Assembly (NCBI RefSeq): GCF_003265705.1
Contig: NW_020312935.1
Location: 3,304,716-3,368,715, forward strand
Reading direction: 5' to 3'
Origin: Callorhinus ursinus
Lineage: Eukaryota > Chordata > Mammalia > Carnivora > Otariidae
DNA: 64,000 nucleotides
The translations under genes were made by a program, and so were the position numbers. Of the stretch, positions 43,340-54,439 are shown piece after piece. The notes beneath the pieces were generated by a model. It was given only the letters and a program-made list of their open reading frames with translations, searched no databases and had not been told where the DNA came from. Positions within the stretch are counted from its first letter, which is position 1; each line of letters starts with the position of its first letter.

Positions 43340-44410
43340 AGATGTTCTAGGTTCAGAAGAGGAGTGATCACAGTGGCTCGGAGTAAAGGATTAACGGAAA
43401 GGATGGCTCTTCATAGGGCCTGGGAGACCTGAAAGGAGTGAAAGAAGCCTGAAAGGAGTGGAGAGGCCATTCTTGGTGGGGAGGAGCAGTCAGGGCAAAG
43501 ATGCAGAGGGAAAAAGCAGCGTTGTTGTTTGAGGGACAGGAGGAGAGCCATCTGCTTTCAGTGGCCAGTTTCATTCCAGAGCAGCCAGAAGAAAGGATGG
43601 TCAGAGAGGTGAGAGATGAGTCAGCAAAATGTGGGATTCCCAAAGGCAGGGAGGAGGTGGATTTGCAGGAAGTGAGGAAGGAGGAGGCCCTGGCTCTATT
43701 TCAGCAGAATAGGAGTGTGGAAGGTGGAGCAGTAAAAGGAGAATAAAGAATGGGAAGCAGTGAGTCTGGGTCACCTGCTCAGGAAGTTTGATGCAGAAAT
43801 GAAGGAGGATATAGGTTGGTAATTTGAGTGAAAGGCAAAACTGGGTGTAGAATTTGGCAGGTTAGGGGAGAAAAGGAAGAAGCATACGGAAGGGACTGAG
43901 GAGCTCAAAGCTGGGAAATGAGGAGTGTGGAGAAGGTGGGTGTGGAGAGGGGTGGGTAAGCTGGGCAACGCTCCCTGACATCAGCACACAGCACACATGG
44001 GCCGACCTGGGGCTGAGAAGGCGGGACAAGCGAATTCAAGATCTGTTCAGGAGCTACAAAGGTTCCTTGAGGTATCACAGAGCATCACAGCGTCTCTCCA
44101 CTGTAGGCCCCATCCACTTGCTTTGATGACTTCCCTCAGCGGGGGTCTATGGCTTGGGTCCAAGTATATGCTAGAGTTGTTCAGGTGGATACTGGCCCAG
44201 GAGAAAGTCCGATGGATGGGAACATCTCTCAGATGAGTGAAAAGAGACTAGAGTGGCTGACAAGAGCATCTGGATAGGGCAGGCAGTCAAGCATAGCCAG
44301 ATTAGATCTGATGGACAGGGTCGACAGGAGGTGACTAATATGCATGGCAGTGATTGAGTTGGAGGGTTCTGAAATTCACTGAGAAATCAGGACCTGATAT
44401 TATTAGATGG
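43340..44410 (-). mobile_element. L2 ORF2 remnant, antisense
   Basis: The purine-rich plus strand (GGATATAGGTTGGTAATTTG, AGGCAGGGAGGAGGTGGATTT, GTTCAGGTGGATACTGGCCC, AAAGAGACTAGAGTGGCTGAC) has the texture and several phrases of the L2 ORF2 complement. Divergence is high and boundaries are approximate. Long purine-rich ORFs here derive from the dead LINE. Confidence 0.6.
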
Positions 44411-44713
44411 ATTTTTCCTGAAACATCAGTGTCATTCTTGGAGGGCAAAAGCCTCAGCCCATTTTTTAATCATCATGGACAAGTCGATAGTGTTCTGTTT
44501 TCTGCGGTAGGTTGTAGGATTGATCTTTGAGTGTGGTAGGCATTACTACCATTCACCAATATCCATTCTCCTCTTTTTCTGGGCACTTAAAGATGTGTAC
44601 TTTCCCCCTACCTTGAAGTAAGTCACGACAATGTGATATGATGTGGCCAATGAAATGGGAACAGAGGTGGCTCATATCCCTCCTTGGCTGGATTATTTAA
44701 TTTTCAGTGTGTG
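44411..44713. other. Unassigned spacer
   Basis: No repeat recognised before the SINE. Confidence 0.45.
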
Positions 44714-44726
44714 ATACTCCAGAACT

Positions 44727-44930
44727 GGTTTTTTTTTTTTAAGATTTAATTATTTATTTGAGAGAGAGAGAGAGCACACGAATGGGGGGAGGGGCAGAAA
44801 GAGAGGGGGAGAAGCAGACTCCCCATTGAGTGCAGACCGGATATGGGGCTAGATCTCACGACCCTGAGATCATGCCCGAGCCAAATTTAAGAGTTGGACG
44901 CTTAACCGGCTGAGCCACCCAGCCATCCCA
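44727..44930 (-). mobile_element. SINEC, antisense, with 13-bp target-site duplication
   Basis: The plus strand reads a T-run, AAGATTTAATTATTTATTTG, GAGAGAGAGAGAGAGCAC, GATCTCACGACCCTGAGATC, CTTAACCGGCTGAGCCACC and CAGCCATCCC. Flanks are ATACTCCAGAACT (44714-44726) and ATACTCTAGAACT (44931-44943), 12 of 13 identical. A full-length, moderately diverged copy. Confidence 0.95.
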
Positions 44931-44943
44931 ATACTCTAGAACT

Positions 44944-45072
44944 TTCTAACCCTACTGTGGCAATCATAGAAAAGGCCTTGTGTTGAAATGGTAGGACCAT
45001 GGACTTCTAAGAATGGAGGACAACAGCCCTGGAGAGTTACCTGGACCCTCAGCAGACTTTGAGTGAGGGAGT
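44944..45072. other. Unassigned spacer between SINEC and MLT1
   Basis: About 130 bp with no recognisable element. Confidence 0.5.
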
Positions 45073-45478
45073 TGTAATGAGCTAAATAATGTTGTTGAAA
45101 TTCATGTGTTGAACCCCTAAACCCAGAATCTCAGAATTTGACTATATTTGGAGATAGGGCCATTGAAGGGGTAGTGAACATAAAATGAGGCCATGAGGGT
45201 GGTCCCTAATCCAATGTGACAGGTGTCCTTATAAGAAAAGGAGATCTGGACATACATATAGACATCCGGGATATGTGTGTGCAAAGGAAAGACCGTGTGA
45301 GGACAGAGTGAAAAGACAGCCATCTGCAAATCAAAGAGAGAGGGCTTAAGAGAAGCCAAACTTACTGACTCCTTAATCTTTGATTTCCAGCCTCTAGAAC
45401 TATGAGAAAAGAAAGTTCTGTTGTTTAAGCTATCCAGACTGGGGTATTTTGTTTTGGCAGCTCTAGTGAAATAATACA
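45073..45478 (+). mobile_element. MLT1-type LTR (ERVL-MaLR), solo
   Basis: TGTAATGAGCTAAATAATGTTG, AAATTCATGTGTTGAACCCC, GGCCATGAGGGTGGTCCC, AGGTGTCCTTATAAGAAAAGG, TTTCCAGCCTCTAGAACTATG, GTTTAAGCTATCCAGACTGG and a TG...ACA end match the MLT1 LTR in order. It is a solo LTR with no internal sequence. Its 5-bp flanks (GGAGT/GGACA) are too worn to prove the duplication. Confidence 0.92.
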
Positions 45479-45559
45479 GGGGACAAGTCTTTTTTTTCTT
45501 TTTTCTTTTTTTCTGTTAGAAAGCTTGTTACCACAGCATAACCTCCGTCAGCCTGATTA
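45479..45559. other. Pyrimidine-rich spacer
   Basis: Contains CTTTTTTTTCTTTTTTCTTT; otherwise unassigned. Confidence 0.5.
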
Positions 45560-46560
45560 ATACAGTGGGATGCTTTAGGTTGGACGGCAGAAACAGGCTC
45601 TCCGAGGAGATGGCATATAATTTGAGAACTGGATGGCAAGCAAGAGCTAGTTATGGGAGAAAATGAAAGAAGAACATTTCAGTCTGAAGGAATAGACAGT
45701 ACAAAGTACTGGGTTTGCTTGTGGCAGGGAAGAGAGGAAAAGGCAAAGTGGAGGTCAAAGCCAGATCACATAGAGGTCATAGGCTGGGTTAGGGAGTCTG
45801 AACTCAATTTTATAGGCTATGGGGAAACTCTGTGGGATTTTAAGCAAGGAAGTGATATGATATATCTGATTTAGTTTTGTTTTATTTTTGTTTTAAGATC
45901 TTTCAGAATTCTGTACAGAGAATGACGCACAGGAGGGAAGAATGGAAACAGGGAGATTTTTGCAGTAATACAGGCACAAGATACAATGGCACCTTAATCC
46001 AGGACGGAGAGAAGCAGATGGATTTGGGCATTGTGATTCAGTAGCTTATTTTTCTGGGTAGCTATAAAGGTTGGAATCACAGTGTACTGACAATTTCATA
46101 CTTCTATTTATAGTGTTTATCATGAGAAGATGCCAGAATTTTTGGCAGAAGAAAGAATAAGGTCAATTTTATGGAAAGAACACGGATGCAAGAAGTTATA
46201 TCATAGTTTCCAAAAAGGAAACTGAATAAGGAAAGTAGATTGAGGAGCACAGCAGAATGGAGAAAGTGAAGAGAAGGCAGTGACCAACGTGGGCAGAAGG
46301 AAAGTGTATTACTGACTTAGGATGGGTGTGACATTAGCCACCACACTCAACATTACACGGTAGAAAAGGCCACTGGTAGGAGGTATAGAAATGGGTGAGG
46401 CTTCACCTGAACTCTGTGATTTCAGGGCCACTGGCAGGAACTATAGAATTTCTGGAGTGGATACCCATGAAGACTGAAAAGGTGAAGTTAGAGTTGGCAG
46501 ACTCTGAGTGTGGAACACAGGCTTGAGAAAACAATCGCGGATCCTATAGTTCTCAGCCCC
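45560..46560 (-). mobile_element. L2 ORF2 3' half, antisense
   Basis: GGTCAAAGCCAGATCACATAG, AGGTCATAGGCTGGGTTAGG, TTTTATAGGCTATGGGGAAAC, TTAAGCAAGGAAGTGATATG and GATTTTTGCAGTAATACAGGC follow the L2 complement (...GCCAGATCATGTAGGGCC..., ...GGCCATGGTAAGGAC..., ...TGAGCAGAGGAGTGACATG..., ...TATTGCAGTAATCCAGGC...). ORF2 is destroyed by many stops and indels. Confidence 0.82.
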
Positions 46561-46785
46561 AGTTTTGGGACAGCTCAGAGTGCTTCCAATTACCTTAGAG
46601 AAAGCAACATTTACCCTTGATCACTTTTATTCTAAAAATCGAAATTGGACAGGCATAAAGTTAAACCACAAAAAAGCTTATGTATGTATAATGCTTTTAG
46701 AATTTACAAATCTCTTCCATGTATATTGGGTCTCATTTGACTCTTTCACCACCTCTTGGACTTCTGAGTAGAGGATGGGTTATAG
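46561..46785. other. Unassigned sequence within an L2-rich area
   Basis: Not clearly L2; no other repeat recognised. Confidence 0.4.
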
Positions 46786-47440
46786 GAAGGAAGAAGAGGG
46801 TAGTCTGGAGTAATCTAGGCAAGAGGCAATATGGGCGTTTAGTCTAGGATGGTGACATGAAGGTGGAGAGAAGTGGATGATTAACTTAAGGATAATTCTC
46901 TCAAATTCATTAACTTATAAATTTAATAAACATTTATAGAAATCTACTATAGCTCAGACATGGTGACAGGGCTTGGGTGCTTAGAGATGTTGTCTAGGAA
47001 GAATGACTAAGATTTGGTGTGGGAGGTGCTGGGGCAGATGTGGAAACAAATAATTATGGCACAATAGGATAATGACTCTAACTGAAGTATGAACAAAGTG
47101 TCTTAGGATCTAGGGGTGAGTTGATAACTCTGCCTATGGAATTTAGAGAAGCATTCCACTGGGGGATGGGACATCTGAGCAGGGCCTGGGAGGCTGAGAG
47201 GGGAGTTTCCTGGAAGGGGAAGGCCGGAGGGCATGCCAGGTGGAGGCAGTAGGATATTAAGAGGTATGCATATACCAGTATTAGGGAATGTGGCCCAAAT
47301 CTGTGAGGATAGGAGAGATGGTGCTGAACAAGTGAGCTGAGACCACACCATATCATGAGAGACTCAGATGATTAGGCTAATAAGTTGGCATTTGAGTCTC
47401 AAGCAGTGGGGGTGCCAGTGAAGGTTCGAAGCCTGGGAGA
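46786..47440 (-). mobile_element. L2 3' region, antisense (probably a second copy)
   Basis: AATCTAGGCAAGAGGCAATA, TTTAATAAACATTTATAGAAA, GAGAAGCATTCCACTGGGGG, GAGTTTCCTGGAAGGGGAAGG and ATATTAAGAGGTATGC parallel the L2 complement. The recurrence of the 3'-end phrase (AATAAACATTTATAG) after the ORF2 sequence upstream implies at least two L2 copies. Confidence 0.65.
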
Positions 47441-47520
47441 GGCATGGTCATTTTACAGATGGGGACACAGAAGCTAAGAGGCGAAGTGACATGTCCATGA
47501 TCTCAAGGTTTGCTTTGGTG
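47441..47520 (+). mobile_element. MIR core fragment, sense
   Basis: CATTTTACAGATGGGGACAC, AGAAGCTAAGAGGCGAAGTG and ACATGTCCATGATCTCAAGG match the middle of MIR. The ends are missing. Confidence 0.65.
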
Positions 47521-47985
47521 GGAGCAGTAGTAAGGTGCAGATCACCTCCCTTGTGACTCAGAGCTCTTCCTGCTTCCTACCTACCTCCACCTTAAAGTCT
47601 CATCGCATTTATATAATGTGTGCTCATTTTTTCTCCAAGTAATTTTCCATGAAAAAAGTTCACAAATCCAGAATATTGGGATTAGCCAATATGATTTTTA
47701 TAAAATATTTTTCAATGACACTTTATATTTCCTAACATAGATAAATCATAAAGAATAATACTATTCTGTATTCCTATTATATACAGGGGCTATTCAAGAT
47801 TTTGGGAATCTGGAAGGAATCTACGTGGCAGACCAGAAGAAACTGAATCATATATCTTTCTTAAGTTCAATAACGGGCTAATGCCCAACAGTCAGCAAGT
47901 TAACACATCTTTTCTGAGCTGACATTCTGGCTCTCTGTGCAATGGATAGTGTGCGCATATAAGTTTTCCAAGTGAAGCTACAAAG
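47521..47985. other. Unassigned AT-rich sequence
   Basis: No repeat or gene recognised. Confidence 0.45.
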
Positions 47986-47989
47986 AAAT

Positions 47990-48320
47990 GAACTACTGAT
48001 ACATCTTAAATGTGCATGAACCTTGAAAACACTATGCTAAGTGAAAGAAGCCAGTCATGAAAGACCACATTTTATAGGATTCCATTCATAAGAAATGTCC
48101 AGAATAGTTAAATCTATAGAGACAGGAAGTAGCCTAGTGGTTCCAAGGATTGGCGGGGGCGGGGGGTGGGGGGAGGAAAGAATGGGGAGTAACTGCAAAT
48201 GGGTATGGGGTTTCATTTTAGGGTAACGAAAATATCTTCAACTTAGAATGGTGATGATTGCACAACTCCATGAATATACTAACCACTCTTAATTATATAA
48301 TTGTAATTATAAAGTTCTTA
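47990..48320 (+). mobile_element. L1 3' UTR (L1MB type), sense
   Basis: ACTACTGATACATCTTAAATG, CCTTGAAAACACTATGCTAAG, GAAAGAAGCCAGTCATGAAAG, CCATTCATAAGAAATGTCCAG, GGAAGTAGCCTAGTGGTTCC and GTGATGATTGCACAACTCC follow the L1MB 3' end closely. The G-rich block at 48155-48173 is the usual L1 3'-UTR polypurine tract. Confidence 0.92.
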
Positions 48321-48336
48321 AAAAAACTGAAGGTGC

Positions 48337-48398
48337 AATATACTATACAGTGGTTAACTGAACATAATAAAAAATAAATAAAATCTTAAAAAATTTTT
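48337..48398 (+). mobile_element. 62-bp L1 3' tail insertion with 16-bp target-site duplication
   Basis: The insert reads ACAGTGGTTAACTGAACATAA then A-rich units (AATAAATAAAATCTT) and ends in A and T runs. AAAAAACTGAAGGTGC occurs at 48321-48336 and 48399-48414, exactly flanking it. The insert resembles only the last few tens of bases of a carnivore L1, so it is an extreme 5' truncation. It landed at the tail of the older L1. Confidence 0.85.
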
Positions 48399-48414
48399 AA
48401 AAAACTGAAGGTGC

Positions 48415-49949
48415 TACAGTCTTCATTTGGATTTATAGCATATTAATTAACCTATTAAAACACCTTACGCCAACCTACCTTGGAGACAATGCAACTGATC
48501 CCTTTGTCAAACTCATAGAACTTCGTATCTCGACACTTTAGATAGTTCTCAACATAGATTTGTGGTATTAAAGAACTTCAATGGGACTTAAAACATTTGT
48601 AGGGAAAGGAGAAGTCTCACTCCTGAGAAAACCATATCCCACAAAGGCTCTTTGAAAGGCACCTTCTAAATAACATAAAACAGAACATTTGGGTAGAAAG
48701 AAGCCTGGGCAAATGCTTATGGGTCTTAATGTTCAAATTATTTTTGGTTTTCAATTGTTGGCATAGTAGTTTTCTGATAGGTCTTTTGGCTTACTTGCTC
48801 TTGAGTTCTGTGGATGGCCTACATTACTCTTATCCACTTGGAACAAGGAGAAGCAATCTATGGCATATGAGCTGACCTTAAGACCTGAGTAGACTCTTTT
48901 CTACACCTATGTCCTACCTACCACTGCAATGACTGCTGCTCAATGTCTCAATTACTCCATGAGATGAGATAGGAGCCTCTTCCCATGCCTCAAGGAGTCA
49001 GTGTTCAACCAAACAACCTTCTTCTATCTTCTCCCCCAACTTCCCCAGAAGGAGACCTGGGCCCACTATTTTTAAAACATTGAAGACACATAGTTAGATC
49101 AAACCATAGGTCCCTTTTCCAATGATAGTCATCTTTACTAACATGCTTCCTTCCAAAGGTGGCACCTGGCAGGTGAATGACTGGGGCTCCAAGGAGAACC
49201 CAGATTGGACTTTTATTTTCTGAAGGCCCAAAAGAGAGTGTCTTGCCTTATTATTCAAGAATACTGCCTTTATGTCAAGCTTCGATCTGGTAGGCTGGTG
49301 TGTCAAATGCTGAACTGTCCTGAAATGAACTCCTAAGGAGTGATTGATTACTATTTGCAATCTCATATACTGTCCACGTGTGGTTTAAGTGAATTTTGTG
49401 TACCCTGGACAGTTTGCTTTCTGTCATTGCCCCTGGGGGGCTCTTCAGACCCTGACCATCCTGCTGACGTGGGCTGTCCCGATCCCCCATGGATTTATAA
49501 AATCTATGAGAATGCGCTATGCAAGGACAGAGAAAGCTTAGGTACTAGCACTTAACTTCCTTTCCTGTTCAGCAAACTTTCAGCTTACAATAAGGGAGGA
49601 ACACCAGCAAGAAGGCTTTACCATTTTAATATCCCTCCCCCCTTTTTAAAGAAGAGTGCCTCAGGGTCTTTTTAACAATGGTATCTTAATAAATTATTTA
49701 AAAAAGAAAATAGAGCCCCAGGTCCATCTGCAGTACATGTTATTATTGAAGGTACCAGATCTTTGATGGGGAGTAGAGAAGAAGTAGAAACTGGAGAGGT
49801 AGTGGTTGCACAGTAATATATTTTAAAGGTCTTCTTTAAATCCTTGCTGCTATATGTAGGCAAATCTAGCCAATTACAGGAAACAGGTATTCCCTGTATG
49901 TGGTCAGTAAAACATCAACACTTGACAAGAACACGTTCCACAAACATTA
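48415..49949. other. Unassigned sequence
   Basis: About 1.5 kb with no recognised repeat or exon. ORFs up to 90 codons overlap on both strands near 49,100-49,550. Confidence 0.45.
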
Positions 49950-50200
49950 ATAGTAGCCATCATTTTTGAGAGTCTCCAGTGTGTGTTACAGATCTGATGT
50001 GGACTAATCAATCTTCACAAAATGTTGGTGAGGTAGGTATTATTCTTATCCTGGTTTCAGAGAGAAGGAAAACGAGAGTCAAAGAAGTCCCATAACTTGC
50101 CTAAAACCACATATTTAGAAATAAATGAAGCTGAGATAAGGGTCCAGATGCATCTGAATCCTGAGCCCTACTCTGAGCCATTATTTTATCCTGCCTCCCC
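49950..50200 (+). mobile_element. MIR SINE, sense
   Basis: AATAGTAGCCATCATTTTTG, GTGAGGTAGGTATTATTCTTA, GAAGTCCCATAACTTGCCTAA and CTGAATCCTGAGCCCTACTC follow the MIR consensus across nearly its full length. Confidence 0.85.
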
Positions 50201-50919
50201 GTGAAATATACAGACAAACCAAACCGAATACAATGAGGGTGAAAATAAGAGGAAACTTGCAACAGAATTAAAGATAAGTGCTCAGAAGAATAAAACTGGG
50301 GTTACTGCTACAACAACTATTCATTATGAAAATATTCCATTTGTTTCCTTATGGAAATAGACTAATAAAAGGTAGGCTGAAAGCAAACATGAGCTGGCAG
50401 ATACTTCATCTTTCTGATCTATGCAAAGCCTATCCCAAGTGGACAGTGTGAATCCATGCTGCTTTTCCCTTCCCCTCTTCAGCCAATTAGCACACTGACG
50501 GACCACTTTGGCCTCCTGATATTTGCAAAGCTGCATTAGCCTGTTCTTTTCCTCCAAGACTGCTAGTAACAGGTACATTCAGACTTTACTACCCACCTCT
50601 CCTGGCATCCTTCTTGAAATCCGCTGCATCAGTAGTTTGCAATCAAGTGTATAGTTAAGATAAAACCTTTTCAAAGGGCAGAAGAGTAGGTTTTGCTCTG
50701 CTGTTTTGATTTCTAAATTTAAGGGTGACGAACTAGATTCACCTCCAGTGTTTCACTGTGGACTCCACAATTCATCATGCTTTTAGCAAGTGGTTGTGCT
50801 TCACATGGTTTGGGGGGGGGGGCGGAGGGAGGGCTATTCAAGGATTTTAGGTAGAGTGGGCAGTGATGATGGAATATCTTCCTACCTTTTCCACCCTCTC
50901 ACTTGTGTTGACCCTATTT
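50201..50919. other. Unassigned sequence with a G-run
   Basis: No repeat named. GGGGGGGGGGCGGAGGGAGGG at 50813-50833 is a G-rich stretch with some quadruplex potential. Confidence 0.45.
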
Positions 50920-51500
50920 TTGAGTTTCACTCCATGATGGAGTTGTTTCTTAGCGTCTTGTGCGCTTAGCCATTTAATTAAAGCAATCCATATTGAATTC
51001 ATGTCCGGATGCCTTGACCGGCAGAGCCAGGTCCTCATCGGCATGGCAGCTGCTCAAAGAGGAACACGGCCCCTTGCATACTAATCAGGAGAGGACGCAG
51101 TGATTCATCAGCCCATGATACTGCTCCAGCATCTACAAGCACTTATGACATGTAATTGGTGGTGCATAAGCAAGCCAGGCCACATTAAAAACCCTACAGA
51201 TAGTCAGAGATAAAAATTAATGACTTTTGCTTTGTGTAATCCTGCATGCATTGGTGGGAAAGGGAGGGGGATTGGGATTAATGGGCAAATCTAAGTAGGC
51301 ACCAAGGAACAAAGGCTTTCCCGGCCTTGTTTACATATCGAACAATAAAAAACACAAGTGACAAGTTATGGGAAAGGCGAGTGTGAATTTTCGGCACGAG
51401 TGAGTGGAAAGACTGCTTGCAGTTTATTATGGATTCCAAATTTCCATACTCATTATTCCAAAACAAACGTCCTCAGTGGGCTCTTGTGGGACTGGCTAGA
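50920..51500. promoter_or_regulatory. Candidate conserved non-coding element
   Basis: The repeat-free segment contains AGCCATTTAATTAAAGCAATC (TTTAATTAAA homeodomain core), TACTAATCAGGAG (OTX/CRX-like TAATC), TGACATGTAATTGGTGGTGC, GATAAAAATTAATGACTTTTGC and TGTGTAATCCTGCATGCATTG. Isolated CpGs remain (TGTCCGGATGCCTTGACCGG). As with the 39-kb block, the motif density suggests an enhancer. No ORF has a domain. Confidence 0.35.
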
Positions 51501-53680
51501 GCAGTTGTTATTATTCATCTTTCACTGGGGCTGAGGTTGTCATGATTAGGGCTGGGCCGTGCTCGCTCTTCATGGCATGCCCCAGCTACTCAGGGACACA
51601 ATGCAAACCTTTGACAAGCCCGGAGGAATGTAACAGGGATCAAGTAGGGTCATCCTAAGCGCCGCTCTAAGAGCCGCACACTTAGGGCAGGAAGGGGGAA
51701 AGAGAGAGGAGAGTCTTGAGCCACCTACTGATGGGCAAGAGAAACAGCCCAGGTGGCCCAGGGAGCCTCTAATGACCGGAAAGGGAAAGAGAAAAGCAAA
51801 GAGGAAGCAGTCAATGAATTGGGTTTTAAAACTAACCAAGGCAGGTTAAGTGATAAAGTTATTAGGGTGTTGTCATTCAGGCTCTGGTTAACATAGATAT
51901 TAAAAAGGGGACTGACTGCAGGTGTGGTGAAAGGTAGAGCAGGCAAAGCCAAGTGGAGGCAAACAATACATATATGTGTTGGGAGAGAGCCTACTACATT
52001 AAATATCACACGGGGAATGGGATAGAAACAAATGTCAGTGTTTTGTAGTCAGAAAGGGTCTCGATTGTTATTTAAGGGTTTTCTTTAAGACACAGTTGGC
52101 CTGGCTGAATTTTGAAAGCAGGCTTGAGTGGGAAAGAGCTTGCCAGTTCATAGGAAGATGTGGATATATTTAGGTAATGTGACCACTGAATAAAGGGGTG
52201 GTGAGCACATGTTGGTGTTAGGGAAGATGGGTCACTGTGATTTGATGAAGGGGAGGGAGATAACTAAAAGAAATATACCAGGACAATAAATAGGCTTAAG
52301 GCACCATGGTTTTCCCCATTGTCTGGCTTTGTCTCTTCTGAAAGGAAGAATAGCATCAAACCCATACTCATCTGTGTTTCTTCCTTTCTCTTCACTTTGG
52401 TCTTATTCTGATGAATGCCTATATTTCTGTCTTTCTTGCTGATCAGAGATTATCTCAGTTATCTTTGAAGGGAAAGTTATGGGCAGCATTTGTAGAAAGG
52501 GCATTCCAAGAGCAGAAAATGTACAAGAGAGACAACTGGAAAGAATGTGTTCAGCATCCCCCGGTGGGACAAGAGCAGTACTTTGGGTTGGACCATTCCT
52601 GGCCTTTTGCTTGGAGTCCTTTGTTCTTCTGTTGCCACAGAACAAAACCATGCTAACTGGTCTGTACAGAGGGTGCATCTACAACTTTGATCTCATGAGT
52701 GTCATGATCTGCCCATGAGAGTAGTTAAGAGGAGTAAGTTCTCTGACTTATTTCAATGGTGAGACTATCTAGAAGTCTTGGCATTTTCTGTGGAAGAACA
52801 TGGACTGTGAATATAGTATATTAGAATAACAAATAGGCAAGTTCTGCTACATTTCTAGTGATTTGACACTTAAGGCTAGTGTAGAGAAGATGTCAAAATT
52901 TAAGAACAATATAGGGGTGGGGGGAGATTTTAAGTCTTGACATCGATTCAGTAACTTATATCTGGGAGTTGGGAAAAGACTGCCACAACCTAATCTCAGC
53001 AGTGTTTCCTTTGGTCTGGAAGAGACAAAGCAGGGTTACATGGGAGCGGAGTTGGTTAGTCAGTAGTTAAAAGTACTGCATCATACATCAGAAGAAAACC
53101 CAAGGCAGAAGTAAGCAATGAAATCCTCTGCTATTCCCCTACCCACATTCAACTCTGTCTTATGGTAAGTGGACAAGATGCATTTTAAAGAGCCCAAACA
53201 GTCAAAAATGCATAACTGATTCTCTTTCCCAAAGTTCCTTCCCAAGGAAGGGCTGGCTGGGAGATATTTCTGGTGTCCTGAAAAAGTTGGCTACATAATA
53301 AAGTCAGACGATACAAATGGAATTTGGGGAAAATTGGAGCAGTTAAATAAATAGGAAGTCATTTTCAGGAGATGGGGATTTTGTATGGGAATTATATACG
53401 GGAAGAAAGAAATCACATAACCAACTCTATCTACTGTCGAGGGATAGGAAGGAACCCAAACTTGTTCATGAGCGATGAAATCACTTAGATTAACATGAAG
53501 CCCTAAGCTGCCCTTTCTTCCCAGAAGGAGGGACCAGGAAACTTGGCTTGCCAATCTCACTGGCTGCAAATGCTCTGGAGTATCTAAAGTCACAAAGGTC
53601 TCTGGTTAAACTACTACCCCAGAGAAAAACTTACTAATTTTCTTTTTGCCTCTTTCCACTACATTTACTGAATAAACCTT
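51501..53680. other. Mixed unassigned sequence with possible L2 remnants
   Basis: Phrases such as AGAAAGGGCATTCCAAGAGC (52494) and GCCAGTTCATAGGAAGATG may be decayed antisense L2, but the matches are too weak to delimit. No exon is supported. The overlapping ORFs near 52,400-52,720 on both strands have no domain. Confidence 0.4.
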
Positions 53681-53689
53681 CTCTGATGT

Positions 53690-53888
53690 TCTCTGAAAAA
53701 CAAACTGAGGGTTCTAGAGGGGAGGAGGGTGGGGGGATGGGTTAGCCTGGTGATGGGTATTGAGGAGGGCACATTCTGCATGGAGCACTGGATGTTATGA
53801 ACAAACAATGAATCATGGAACACTACACCAAAACAAATTATGTAATATATGGTGATTAACATAACAATTAAAGAAATAAAAAAAAAAC
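53690..53888 (+). mobile_element. Carnivore L1 3' end, 5'-truncated, sense
   Basis: CTCTGAAAAACAAACTGAGGG, TTCTAGAGGGGAGGAGGGTGG, GATGGGTTAGCCTGGTGATG, TGGAGCACTGGATGTTATG, ATATATGGTGATTAACATAAC and an A-rich tail match the same L1 3' UTR as the copy at 1446 but start earlier. Flanks AAACCTTCT (left) and AAACTTCT (right) may be a short or worn target duplication. Confidence 0.93.
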
Positions 53889-54124
53889 TTCTATCTGGTT
53901 AGGAGGAGAAATGGACTCTGCTGGTGTTTAAGAGTATTAACCCTACAGGATGGAAGAAGACCATGTGACCAGCAAACACTTACTTTGGGTTGGGACTAAT
54001 CAAAACCACAAACAAAGGTGAAGAGGCAATGGTATTAATAAATGTGTAGTGATCTCATTTCATGAGGGCTCTCGGAACCCTTGCGGTAGTCAATGAAGAA
54101 TATATTCTATGCAACAAGATTGGT
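53889..54124. other. Unassigned sequence
   Basis: No repeat or gene recognised. Confidence 0.45.
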
Positions 54125-54195
54125 GACAAGGGTTTTCACAATTTCCAAGAGGGAAACTGAGGCATAGGAAGCGTGAGTGATTTTTCCAGAGGTCA
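54125..54195 (+). mobile_element. MIR core fragment, sense
   Basis: CCAAGAGGGAAACTGAGGCA and TAGGAAGCGTGAGTGATTTT then CCAGAGGTCAG match the central MIR region (GAGGAAACTGAGGCACAGAGAGG...). Short and diverged. Confidence 0.6.
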
Positions 54196-54245
54196 GATTA
54201 AGAAGAAACTTAGAAATAAATTTATGGCTGCTGTCTTGCAATTCC

Positions 54246-54345
54246 TTTCTCCCTCCCTACCTCCTTTCCTTCCTTCCTTCCTTCCTTCCTTCCTTCCTTC
54301 CTTCCTTCCTTTTACTCATCCACCCATCTCTCCCTCCCTCCCTCT
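54246..54345. repeat. (CCTT)n microsatellite with (CCCT)n ends
   Basis: TTCC units dominate 54265-54310, followed after a short break by CTCCCTCCCTCCC. Reading frames through it give Leu-Pro-Ser repeats, an artefact. It is similar to the tract at 2393. Confidence 0.95.
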
Positions 54346-54439
54346 ACATTTATTTGCCAAAAATTTTTAGGGGAGAAAGGGATATGTATATGGTGCCTAC
54401 TGATATCCTGATCATGGTCTTATTTTAGGAATATTAAAT

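Noticed and set aside
43501..43746. Charged 81-codon ORF that looks protein-like
   Set aside because: The underlying DNA matches the texture of antisense L2, so it is read from the wrong strand of a dead LINE.
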